Shown here: positions 1 through 11,533 of the stretch, piece by piece
How the letters are laid out: each line of letters opens with the position of its first letter
Numbering within the stretch: the stretch's first letter is position 1
From: Dichotomocladium elegans
Lineage: Eukaryota; Mucoromycota; Mucoromycetes; Mucorales; Lichtheimiaceae
Assembly: GCA_025716815.1 (NCBI GenBank)
Contig: JAIXMN010000007.1
Coordinates: 1,381,501-1,445,500, forward strand
Direction of reading: 5' to 3'
Length of the DNA stretch: 64,000 bases
The notes under the pieces: model-generated
Seen by the model: only the letters and a program-made list of their open reading frames with translations
What the model was told of the DNA's origin: nothing
Databases searched by the model: none
Program-made: the position numbers and the translations under genes

Positions 1-3000
1 TAACAAATCCTTGTCAAAGTGATCCCAACTATAGAGAGATTGATGAAGAGAAAAGAGTTTGAGAAAATCAACCGTCTGAATGTCGCCACAGGGAACACTC
101 ACGTGCTTGCGTCGCCATACTGCATCACGTCTGACTGTCGAAATTGTTTTCCTTGAATACACCGCTTACACTTAAATGTATCATGGGTTTCGCATTCGCT
201 ATCCGTATTAAGTTGGAATAACTGCCGCATATCCGCCAGTGAGAAATGACGCTCAGTGTCCGTTGCCTCATCCACAACGCAATTGGAGATAGATTGTTTA
301 TGGGATTGTCGCTGGAATATTTTTTCCTCAATGGTGCCTGTGCCAATCAGTCGGTAAATGAAGCCTATGTGTGTCAAGCATGTCATTCATTTAGACAACC
401 GAAATATAAATAATGCTGCGTTCACGCGTAACGAGAACATACAATCCTTTTTTTGTCCATCGCGCCAAATTCGCGCCAGAGCTTGCTGGTCAGCTGCAGG
501 ATTCCAATCTGATACGTCGGATGTCAGTTACCGGAGAGGGTAGACGAAATATCAAATTTACCGGGATCGAACAAGATTAACCGATTCGCGCCAATGAGAT
601 TAAGACCACATCCACCTGCTTTGCTGCTCAAGAGAAACACAAATTCCTCTCCTTCTGGATCATTGAACCGATCTACAAGCTTTTGTCGTTTTTGGATCGT
701 CATTGTGCCGTCTAACCGCAACGTCCCATATCTATGAAAGTAACGAATTAGTTCATAGGAATATATACATATACAACCTGGTGACCATTTACCGTTTCTG
801 TCGGCAGTAACCATGAATGAGATCTAGTGTTTGGGTATAGTTGCTCACAATGACAATTTTATCTGTGGTTTCCTTCTTGATTTTTGCCAGCATGCTTGAT
901 ACACGTGGCTCCCTATGAGTATCCTAGATGCCATCCTGCTTTCCGCTACATACGTACCGTTCAAGTAGCATAAATTTTCCCGAGAGCGATGGATCGACCG
1001 TACCGTGTCGACCATCTCCATGGTAGCTGGTTGGTAGCAAATCTGCTGATCCTTCAAGTTCCTCCGGTAAGTTGAGCAGACCAGGATGATTGCAAAGTTT
1101 TTTCAGCATTGTGATTGCCTTGAGTGGTTGACTGCCTTGCCCGCGTAGTAGTCGTTTAATATCGGGTGAAGTAAGAAAGACTTTATACAGATCCAGCTGT
1201 AATGGTGCGAGATTGCAGAAGACAACATGCTCGTATTTCGTAGGCACTAGAATAACTCATGTAAGCTGACTGATATATGATATGGATGCTGCAGAAAAGG
1301 TACTTGCGGTATTTTGTCAGGATATCGTTTGTCCGACGAATAGTGAATCGGGAAACAATAGCCCAGAACTCGGCCACCTTTTCATCACTGAGTTGTCTCT
1401 CCTTTTCTGATGCGTCTGCATCGCGGCCACGTAAAATTGGATTCTCAAAGTTTTTTCTGAATTCGTTCGGAGTACCGAGCAGTCCAGGATTTGCGAAATC
1501 AAAGAGCGCATAATATTCACTTAGATCATTCTAATGATTTTTGTTGATTAGCTCAAGCATACGCAACCAATGGGAAGTTCTCGTATTATCATACTTGGAT
1601 TGGTGTTCCAGACAGAATTACCCGCCGCCGTACAGGTAAACTGTTAAGCTCCTGAAATAGCAAGGATGCTATAAAAGTCCGTTATTTTTGGATACCAGAC
1701 TTCGATAGAAACACATACATCCATTCTTGAGTCGATGGCCTTCATCACACAATAACATCCCAATAGGTGAGTTTCTGAGGTATTTGGTATATGATCGGAG
1801 TGTCTCGTAAGACACAATGAGGACTGTGATTATGCAGCATGTGAATAAAATGACAAATGATTAGGATTCACAACATTGTATACCTGGATTGACAAGCTGG
1901 CCTTGTGCAGCAGCCCATTGTTTGACAAGTGCAATCTTCTCCTTGCTACCTGCATTATCAATGACCAGCGGTCGTACTCGTGCTTCGCCGAGCCATTTGA
2001 CTAGTAATCATTTATCCCACTGATCGTTAGTGCGAATAAAGAGGTAGATTCACGTACCAATGTTCCATACCAAATTCATTTGCCCAGTTGCGTACCAGAC
2101 TAGAAGGACAGGTTATAATAGCCTTTTCTATTGTAGGTTTTCCCATTTCGCCAGATTGCCGTAATAAAGTCCAGATCAACGAAATGCATTGGAGCTAGAA
2201 TGTTGCTGGGTCAATATCTTCTGTTGTGACTAATTTCTAGATATTCAACTTACTGTTTTTCCTAAACCCATTTCATCGGCCATTATACACCTGAAATGGA
2301 TGGCGCGCATGGTTAGTGATTAGCAACATTTTACTGCTAAATGCAATCAAGTACCCAAATGCATCCGGGTGGACTTTGCCTGTCGTGCACCGAAAAAGGA
2401 ACTTGAGACCTTCCAGCTGGTGAGGCCGTAAGATGCGTGTTAGGACAGGATCAAGCATAACCGGTGCCTTTTTGGATATCTCCTTTTTCAGTCCGAGGAT
2501 TTCAGCTAATGTCTTGCTAGTATTCGTTTTCTTCTGCTCGTTAACGGCTTTTTCCATGGGATCATCTGCTATTTCGTCTTTAACAGGGTCCCACAAAACG
2601 ATAACATCTTTGCCATTAGGATCGTAAAGTAGTCTATTTTGCGCCGGCCGCCGTCGCAGGCCCAAGGTACGCCTCAGACCGCTGTCGCTGTAATCGAGGC
2701 TGCTGCTATCCATGCCGTTTTCGCCAACTGCCCGACTAGTAGGGACTCGAAACTTTCTAGTCAGGATCGCTTTAGGATCATAGTCTTTGCTTATACGCGA
2801 CATTGGATTTTTGACAGGCGGTGCATTTGAGAGATCGAGAAGCAATCGGCGACGTTTTGGAAGCTCACGTTTGTCATTGCCGTCGCCCGTGAAATCAGAA
2901 TCTTCACTGTCGTCGTCGTTCACGTTATCGCAATTTTCGGAACTGCCGATGGCATATGATTTCACATTATGTCTGCGTTTCGAAAGGCGGGGAGCCGGCT

Positions 3001-3058
3001 CAGGAGGATCTAAGGGATTTTGTTGTTTCTTCAACGATTTGGGACGTTTGAGCAGCAT
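1..3058 (-). CDS. RAD54: RAD54 homologue, SNF2-family recombination translocase (3' end outside window)
   Basis: Swi2/Snf2 DNA translocase that works with Rad51 in homologous recombination in the nucleus. Thirteen exons join in frame to at least 767 codons: 3058-2355, 2290-2254, 2194-2071, 2000-1884, 1823-1719, 1668-1595, 1530-1308, 1246-958, 894-793, 731-562, 508-443, 364-103 and 28-1 (continuing). The basic N-terminus leads to [12 protein letters not shown], the Walker A exon [11 protein letters not shown] (split by introns), the DEGH box (CDEGHRLKN), ISGTPIQ-type motif III (LSGTPIQ), [11 protein letters not shown], the helicase C-terminal half ([21 protein letters not shown]) and the RAD54-specific tail [25 protein letters not shown]. 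Start chosen at the ATG beginning MLLKRPKS; the longer upstream frame is hydrophobic and looks like leader. The intron at 1247-1307 is GC-AG. It diverges from the zinc-finger gene. Confidence 0.95.
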
Positions 3059-3540
3059 GGCGGTTGGAATGAAAAAAATGGGAAATAATGCGCAGCAGAG
3101 ATAAAAAATTAAGGAACGCGCACCTGGAACACCGCAGACAGACACGCCAATCGCCCATATATGAATTGTACGACCAATCGATAATGATTGTTCTTGCATG
3201 CTGAACAGGGTTCCTTCCACTATAGTGTCGATATATTCTTATCCTCAGGATCCTACACGAAGCACTTGTTCAAAGACATGCGTTACCACGTATGTTTTTC
3301 TACATCTCATCTAAGACGAAAGGATATACCGAAGCAACCAAAACATTTTCAACTATGACGTTGGGGAAGCACTCTGGGTAAATTTCATAACGACCAGGCG
3401 CCCAGTTCAAGCCGCGGTGATAAATTTATTTTCTTATTTAAGATTTATTGTTGCCCTTTTGTTTTCATACAATCTCAATTTCTTGCGCTTCTTTCTCGAG
3501 CATATCGGATCGTATGATTCTATGATATTTTTTCAATTGA
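3059..3540. promoter_or_regulatory. Shared divergent promoter region of RAD54 and the zinc-finger gene
   Basis: This 482-bp gap lies between the two divergent start codons, so it must hold both promoters and 5' leaders. I see no distinctive operator or coding frame in it. Confidence 0.5.
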
Positions 3541-4739
3541 ATGGCTCCGTCGTCGTTAATGGCCGATACAACGTCGAACATCACATTGCCCTGCCCCTCA
3601 TCGCCGTCTACGCAGTCGCAACCCCGAGGGGATATAACGCTTAATGCCATTATCCCACCTCATGGCACCAACAACGCCACGAATCCAGGGGAATTCATTT
3701 CGGATCCCAGAGGTGATCAAAAGCCAGTACTTATCAAGCACCACAAGCGCAAGCAATGCATTGAAGACGATGATGATACCCCGCAGCAGCAGCAGAAAAC
3801 GGGAGTACAAGATGTTGGCGGCGAAGGTGACGAAGAAAATTGCTCCTGTGAATGGGCCGCATGCGATGAGAGCTTTAGTACCCTCGATGATTTAGCACCA
3901 CACTTATTCAAAAGTCACCTCAATAACAATCGGCGATCAATTGACTTCCACTGCCGATGGGGTTCTTGCACCGTCACTGTGGATGGGTCTGACGCTTTAG
4001 TAACCCACTTGACGAATCATCTAGGGCAGCGGCTGATTCATGGGTGCCGATGGCACAATTGCAATCGCCGGTTTGCGTCTTTTGACGAGTTGACTGGACA
4101 CCTTTCTGACGAACATGTTGGCGCGGGCCAGAGCAGATACAGCTGTCAGTGGGAGCAGTGCGACCGTCAGGGGAAGGTATTCACGCAACGACAAAAGGTT
4201 ATGCGCCATATACAAACGCATACAGGTAAACCTTTCCCTTCCCATCCTTTTTCCCTTGCAGCTCGCAATAACGCTACTCGGGTTTATTTAGGCGATAAAC
4301 CGTACGAGTGCACGCTATGTAGAAAGCGTTTCTCGGAGTCCAATATCATGGCTCAGCATATGCGGACGCACACAGGAGAAAAGCCCTACAAATGTCCCGA
4401 GCGTGGCTGCGATCGTCAGTTCTCCATATCTGGTGCTCTCACCATTCACCGCCGGGTGCATTCGGGCGAAAGGCCTTTCCAGTGCAAATATGAGGGATGT
4501 GATAGAAAATTTGCTGAGAGCAGCAATCTTACAAAGCATGTAAGGAAACCGAGAACCTCATCTTTCACCCGATAATAACGTCTGCTCATAATGACTAGAT
4601 GCGTGTGCACACCGGTGAACGACCCTTTCGATGTTCTGTCGTACCTTGTGGGAAATCGTTTTCTAGACCGGATCAAGTTTCTCGCCACTTAAAGACACAT
4701 GAACGGAGGAAATCAAGCGCTGCCGCTCGATCTAGCTAG
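3541..4739 (+). CDS. Zap1-like C2H2 zinc-finger transcription factor
   Basis: Likely zinc-responsive transcriptional activator, by similarity of finger layout to yeast Zap1. Exons 3541-4225, 4292-4539 and 4599-4739 give 357 aa. A low-complexity N-terminal region (about residues 1-100, with an acidic/Q stretch) precedes eight C2H2 fingers. The first pair starts near residues 103 and 138 with long C-x4-C spacers (CEWAAC, CRWGSC). Then come CRWHNC (169) and CQWEQC (202, followed by [14 protein letters not shown]), and four consecutive fingers with HTGEKP-type linkers. The motifs FTQRQK..RH, [20 protein letters not shown] and ESSNLTKH match the DNA-binding finger block of Zap1. It is shorter than Zap1 and lacks an obvious large activation domain. 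Another TFIIIA/Gli-like C2H2 factor is the alternative; zinc sensing is inferred, not seen. Confidence 0.75.
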
Positions 4740-6043
4740 CCGTTTACTTGTCCGCCCCAGGTTTCGTTGGAGTCAACTTGATAGCGTTCTTTATCCAGTT
4801 GTTATATGACCATCCCCGTTCCTCTTACCTCTCTCCCTTTGTGCTTTGTCTTATATTCCTCTTCCCCTTAAATAATTGCTTAACTTAATAACCCATAACT
4901 TTTATTTCAAATACATCGTATAGATTGACAAAAATACAAGATTCTTCTCTACCCAGTCTTCAATGACATGCAAACTTCTGGGTATATCTACTGGTTAATG
5001 ACACTGTAACAAAACTCTAATACTGGAATGCAACGTTAGACAATTAGCACCGTGTCAATGGTTGCTTGCGGTCACGGGTTAAGTTGTCATCGAATGCCGC
5101 CAGAAGAAATATCTGTACCCACAAACGCATCCCAAGCTGTTCATGCGTACGTGTGTGTGCGGCTTTGAGGAAGTGGTTACTCCCTTGCGATGTATAACAG
5201 ACAAACGAAAAGGTACCATGGAGACGAAGGTGGCAGTGGTTGCCAGGGATTCTGCGACAATGGATCATGAGACAATTGTGCTGATGTAACGTCAGTAACC
5301 AATAACATTATGCATTGCACCTCTTCCCCAGCTTTTTTTTTGGGTTCTGTCGGCGAACCCGTTAGTTGCCGAGGCGTATGAGTTTCCGGAACAATATAAA
5401 GAGGGCTATATTTTGCTTTCCGGGAACTAATGAACACTGAAGACGAGAACAGTGATGGTTTCCCTCTATGATTGAAGAAAAGGAGAATCATCTTCCTCTG
5501 GCGCCCATACGTAAAAGGCGTTAAGGATTTTTGTACAGTCTCACCTGGTTGTCTAAAGAGAAAATGCATGGCAGAAAATATGAATATCTGTTCACCACGT
5601 ACTCGCTATCTATTCAAGATGGCGAGAGTGGTGCACGATTCACATGCCGGAATATGGAGCAGTAGCTATGGTATGCGAGCCACGACATAAGGCATATGGT
5701 GAGTGGGATATAATACAGGTCAGTTGCGACAAGGGGTCTCTTCAAAGCATGACTTTTCACGTCGCACATGCAGGTTCTGACATGACGTCAGGAGATAAGG
5801 TTTTGTACAGTGGGGTCAAATGTTTCCTCCACAAGAGTGTTTGTGCAGGTACCCATCATACATTGGGTCTTTGCTAATTGGTCCATGGCATGGCGTATAA
5901 TACACGCTGCCCTCCACAATCTATTTGCTATGGGGTAATTCGCTCACGTGCGCATCAGAATCATATGATTGCATGGGGAAGGAGCAAAAAAAAAATTGCG
6001 GGGTAAACCGATGTCAGTCACTGACAATAACTGATCAGAGACC
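4740..6043. other. Intergenic, no gene recognised
   Basis: 3' region of the zinc-finger gene and upstream region of the esterase. Open frames here (for example 5177-5569 minus) have no recognisable motif. A CRE-like octamer TGACGTCA sits at 5783-5790 and a CACGTG at about 5945-5950. Confidence 0.5.
5783..5790. promoter_or_regulatory. CRE-type palindrome upstream of the esterase
   Basis: Perfect TGACGTCA, the consensus bound by ATF/CREB bZIP factors, about 260 bp upstream of the esterase start codon. Its presence is seen; its function is inferred from the consensus only. Confidence 0.3.
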
Positions 6044-7768
6044 ATGTCTTTTCTTTCTTTAAATACCGGCTCTGTTCTTCTCCATACTGTAGAACCATCA
6101 ATCATGGCCTGCAAAGTTGAAGGATGCTGTCGCCCATTCACGATTGATTATGAGACACCAAGCTCGCATGTTCGAGGAACATTATCCGTCGATGAGGTCT
6201 CTGCAGCATTGCTTCCGCAAGTTGTTCAGGAACTATATCAGACAGCTCTCCATGTCCCAACGAGCGTCACCCGGCTTGCTTCAGAGATCTGGTCGCATTT
6301 TGCTGAACGACCCAAGCTCCCTCATTGGAACATTCAGCAAACGGTTGTCATGACTTTTCTCCAAGTGTTTCGAGACCATTCCTTGACCAACAGCCTAGAA
6401 TTCTGGCGCCTGATGATGGTTGCCCCGAAACTTCTTACACCGTTGACATCCAAGATCCAAGATGGATCGTTTCCTGTCATTCGCCGCAACTTGCGTGGAA
6501 TACTCCATGAGCTCGACAAGATGGAGGACGGTTCGCGCATGTTAGAAGTCGAGTGGATGTCCGCCGGGACGGTGTGGGATCGCTGCCAGGGCATTGTGAA
6601 CCCTACCAGTGACAAGAAGAATTGTGATTTTCCTATTGCTGCATCGCCTCAACAATCGTCCACAGCCATCACCTTGCGTAAGCGATCACCCGAAAAAGTA
6701 GTTCTGTATTACCATGGCGGTGCCTATTGCACCATGAGTGCACAAACCCACCGTACCTTGACTCATAAAATCAGCAAAATGACAGGGCGAAGAGTCTTCT
6801 GCAAGTGTTTTTTTTTTGCCTATATGCGGACACAAAGTATTTCCGTTTTTCTAAATCTAACGGCTGATGTATTTAGCTGTTAACTATAGGCTAGCGCCGG
6901 AGACCCGGTTCCCAGGCGGTTTGTATGATGCTGTCCAGGCATTTCTTTACCTGACAGACACTGAGCGTGGATATGGGCTTGATCCACAGAATATCCTGAT
7001 CATGGGAGACTCAGCGGGTGGAGGCCTGGCGCTTGCTACCATGCTTTATTTGCGTGATCACGGCTATCCAGCTGCCGAAGGTGCTGCATTGCTCTCGGTA
7101 CGTATCCTCTATATCTAAGCTTAGGTCATTCTCTTATGCCGTATATTATATTGCTGGTTAGCCGTGGGTTGATCTTTCTTGTTCATACCCTAGTTGGAGT
7201 ACAGCATCAATGTATGACTACTTGCCAAGCAATCCCGGCCAACTAGCGGGCATGAACCCGGTCCAGCTATATCTGGGACCTGACCGGGTTGCCATGGTCC
7301 GACATCCGTACGTTTCCCCTGTTTTCGCAGATAATTTCGAGGGACTTCCCCCATTGCTTATCCAATCCGGCGGTTGTGAGTCTCTCAGGGATGAAATCAA
7401 TGACCTTGTTAGCAAGATCGCTGCTACCCGGACCACACTTATTCACCACGAGGAATATGAGGTCAGACATTGCATGAATCTGCATGTGCATATATTGGAA
7501 TTACTAACAACAACGCCGCTAAATGCTTATGCAATATCAACAGGACATGGTTCATGTCTTCCAGGCATTCCCTTTTAAGAAATCAGCCGAAGCGTTGGAA
7601 AGTATAGGCTGGTGGGCAAAATTTGGAATGTCGATGATTGCACAGTGGAAGGCAAGAGGTCTGTTACCAGCGATAGTGGAAGAACAGCGCAATCATACCG
7701 ACGGACCGTTCGCGATTAAGAGCACTCCACGATCCGCAGGTCGTCGTTCTCAGAGTATTCCTAGCTGA
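6044..7768 (+). CDS. Alpha/beta hydrolase, hormone-sensitive-lipase-type carboxylesterase
   Basis: Predicted serine esterase of the alpha/beta hydrolase fold-3 (HSL) family, acting on acyl esters such as lipids or steryl esters. Exons 6044-6800, 6877-7097, 7162-7461 and 7544-7768 give 500 aa. Around residues 230-240 is the oxyanion-hole motif HGGAY, followed by VNYRLAPE. The nucleophile elbow is GDSAGGG. The acidic residue is probably in ESLRDE, and the catalytic histidine is in DMVHVFQAF. The long N-terminal region (about 230 aa) precedes the catalytic core and has no signal peptide I can see; ATG 6104 is an alternative start. The first intron (6801-6876) begins GCAAGT and must be spliced as GC-AG to join RRVF to VNYRL in frame. 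Substrate unknown. Confidence 0.9.
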
Positions 7769-10700
7769 CGTAATGATTGCTTACTCTCCCAATTACCTCG
7801 CGGTCTGTTAGCCATGGGTCTTCCTTCCGCAGTATAGTGACAAATATTTAGGTGTAATACTGTCAAATAATGACAAGAATAAATAATCTACCTTCATCTA
7901 AACAAATACCTGTACTTCCTGGTACTCTTAAATTCCATTCATGATCAAAGACTGTGTGCATGGAGAGATACACTCTAACTTTAAGATGTATGTTGTAAGA
8001 GATTTGGGAGGATCAGGGTTACGGTTTTCCCTATAGATTGATGTCCTTACGCAGAAAAATTAAGCTTTCCTTATACAATTTCTACTCCTTGGCTTAAAGC
8101 CATAAGTAAGTCAGATGCTAAACGAGAAAACCATGATGGATAAAATGAAGCAACCGTGTTCCCTGATGTGCCATTTCGTGTAGATTTACGTCCACAGTTA
8201 ATAAATTCTTTTACCGAACCATAGGTACGTATGCTCACTCACGCAGGAGGCCAAATACCGAACACCTTGCAGGTTACGTACTCGAAAAAATAAATCGAGT
8301 GATTCTCACACACACCAGTTCCAAATGGTTTCGCTATCGTTTGTTCAAAAGTACATATAGGGTAGAGTTAAACACTGAAGATGCATTTGAAGGACCCCGT
8401 TGATTCGACAAGTAATCCAGTTTCATGGATGAATTTACTACTATATAGCTATTCCACCCGTGACATTGACCGTTTATATTAAATACTTGCGCCAAAATTA
8501 GACATTTTGCGCATAACGTACACATATACACGGATATCATTTTGCTTCAACTTGTCTGAAGTACGTAAAAACAGCGGCTTGTGAAACCTTATCAATGTAC
8601 ACTGCGAGGCTACGCTTAAATTCTGTGTCACGAGATACACTTGCTAGATATACAGTGGCCGCCGTTTATAGCGGCCCCGTGGGTTCTCACCAAATCATAT
8701 CATTATAACGAGTTGAAATAAATCCTGCACCGTCAAAATGGTTCCGTGAAAATGTATCGTTATAGCGAAATATCATAGTAACGGATATTATTATAACGGG
8801 CGGTCACTGTACTATAAGCAAATAACCTTGCGAGCAAGAATGAGCGAAAGTGAACACATTAACTCATCAACTTCATCTTTTACAAATACAGGCTAAACGC
8901 ACATACTATACTCGACCTTTGCCCGTCGTTAAAAATACCACTGCTCAACTTAAGCTCCGGGAGACGGCCTAGCGTTACTGGTGTTGATTTACTAAACTTT
9001 CTCATGTAAAAATATCAGGGGTTGCCCGGGGTTCTATTTTGAGTTCTGCGACATCATAATAGGCGCCGTGCAACTTCAGTTTTGAAAAGGGATATATATG
9101 AATAGTTCGGCACGGTTACATGCAAGTCCCATGAACGTAGGTAGAGTGATGTAATTATACTATTATAAAAGAAACAAATAATAATAGGTCTATCTCTCCA
9201 ACGTGCAGGTCCATCAAGGAGGAAAGAAGGAATTGTTGCGTTTGAACTTAAATTCTCACGGTCGCCTCTTTCAACCCTTCAGGAGGACCAGGCATTGGTG
9301 GGTGATTGATATGCATGAAGATGGTAGACTCATTACTTTTTGTTTATTGTTTCTTTTTACAAGCTCACAAAGAATGCGTGTCAGCAGGGAGAAATAAAAA
9401 ATAGGCCGAAACTTTAGTGCCTATATGCTACAGATATTGCTGTTTCATTGAAGATGGGTATATAAGTAGGGTTTATCTGATAGTTTGTTGCACCTTCCTA
9501 CCACCCCCTATATAACCCACATTGTCGAGCTCAGGTCAAAAGAGTAGTAAATCAAATATTAGCTAGCGTGGTACCTTTGTACAGTAAGGTTTACCAGATG
9601 TCATCTATAGTTAATCAAAGATGCTTCATTTATATACGCAAAATGACAGATGTGAACACATTCAGTTTATAGATGGAAATCTTGCATCAAAAACAACACA
9701 GTAACCGCAATGTCTGTATCTTTAAAGAAATAGCAGCTGCAGTATTCACTAGATGTATGATGACAGAAAGAAACATGGCTACTGCAGAGAACTTAGAGAA
9801 GGAAAGGATACCTAACAAGGATTATGATAGGCCTTTCTCGCAGATAATATAATAAGCGAATGTCGAGCGCTAAATGACTGACTTATCTGACGCCACTGCA
9901 TATTGACACAACCTTTTCGACGAGAAACGGTAATCCATGTTTCCGAATGTTCCGTTACTACTACTACCTCTTCCCTTTTTATTTTTCTTCCTGTCGGATT
10001 TATTTAATCCTTATCAGTACATTTAATTTGATTATACGTACAGTTCACTTTCCTACTTCCGTAGATTTGCACTGTGAATGGCGATAAAGCCCAATGCTGC
10101 CTGTAACATTTATATTTAAGTATTTGTCCAAAAAGAGAAAAGGAGGCTGTGTATGGGGAAACACGCGCATGTCATTGAAGACGATTTGCATTAGGATATC
10201 ATAAATTAGATGAAAATCGGATTGTTGCTGCTGTTAATTATCTCATGTTTGTAACCTTAATTCGGGCATAGAAAACTTTTGCTTTTATGTTTATCATTTT
10301 CTCACGGATGTTAGAACCGCAGCGATGATAAGGCTATAAAGGCTGATGCGTGATCGTTATTGCTTCGTGCGGATGGGCCCCGTTACCTGCAATCCTACTA
10401 TTGCCTACTTGGTGAAGTCCACTCCTCTGCTTTTTTGCTCTCCCCTGCTCATATCTCCCTTTTAAGTCGGGTGGCTACATCGGCTCCCTAACATACCCGG
10501 GAGGACCTCCCCTTCTCTCTCTCCCTCGAGTTTTGTTTTACCGCCCCCTTTTTTCCACATTGGATTCACCCATGTCATCTCCAAAAAAAGACATGTTTAT
10601 TGGCATTAATGACTGAATGACGTGCACATGATGATAGACGGAAATCACTGATCGCCTTGTCGTACATGGTTATTTGTTTCTGCAGAGCATCTCCCTTTTC

Positions 10701-11533
10701 CCTTGTTTATCACCGCCTTGGCATTTATACTGTCACTTTCTCGTGAAGATGACTGGCACAGACGGCTTAGCATATGAAGGAAATGAGCATGGCAGAAGTA
10801 CGCAATCACACCCCTTGATCTAGTGCTTTCCTATAACTGCTGTCTATATATGACATATGTGCGTATTCCTTTTTTCCCCATCCGTATAGGAAACGATATA
10901 TACTCGACTATGCTTCCCGACTCCTTATTGTCCCACTGCTTGATGGCGCATATTATTGCGGCGGCGGCGGCGGCGAAAGCGGCACTAGCAGCATCTACTA
11001 GATGCTGACAATGCTTGTTTCTTGCTACTGTTACAAATGCTACACGCGTGCTTGCCCTATTACTTCGCTGGCCTCTCTTCGACCGACCGAGCGACCGAGA
11101 CCCCCCATTAATGCCTTTTTTTAGCTTGCAGAAATACTCTTGACAACGGGAAAGAATCCACCTGCATCTCCTTCCCTCTCTTTTACCTTGCCTTCGATTT
11201 GGAGCTACGAAACAAGTTGAAATACAGCTGATATATATATATAAAGACGTTTATCCCTTAACTTGATTACCACTTCTTTTCCAAATATTTACCAGACCAC
11301 ACACACGCACACACATACACACCACCTCGTCCACCATTCAAAACTTACTTACTTATTGCACCTCTCATCCTGACAATCTGTCTCTCTGTTTACGTCAATA
11401 CCATTCATCACTGATTGCTCAAATATAGACCTTCTATATATACATAATAGGTACGTGTTCTTCCGAAGTGTCTGCTCGGTTCCCCATTAAAAATCAACCA
11501 GCCCTACCGTTTCTGCGCATTAGTAGCATTAAT
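7769..11533. other. Long intergenic region upstream of the CP2 gene
   Basis: About 3.76 kb without a recognisable gene. Open frames are all under 70 codons and motif-free. The only structured item seen is the MITE at 8653-8809. The last about 1.2 kb (10,350-11,530) is rich in pyrimidine tracts, an AT run at about 11,231-11,242 and a CA-rich tract at about 11,300, consistent with promoter plus long 5' leader of the CP2 gene. Confidence 0.5.
8653..8809. mobile_element. Pogo/Tc1-like MITE with TA target duplication
   Basis: 157-bp non-coding element. The left end reads CAGTGGCCGCCGTTTATAG; the reverse complement of the right end reads CAGTGACCGCCCGTTATAA. The ends are imperfect terminal inverted repeats, each flanked by TA (8651-8652 and 8810-8811), the target-site duplication of Tc1/mariner/pogo elements. 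The interior repeats TTATAACG/CGTTATAG-type words as pogo-family ends do. It has no coding capacity, so it would have been moved in trans. Confidence 0.75.

Noticed and set aside
5177..5569. 130-codon minus-strand open frame between the zinc-finger and esterase genes
   Set aside because: No recognisable domain, irregular composition, no splice-compatible neighbours.
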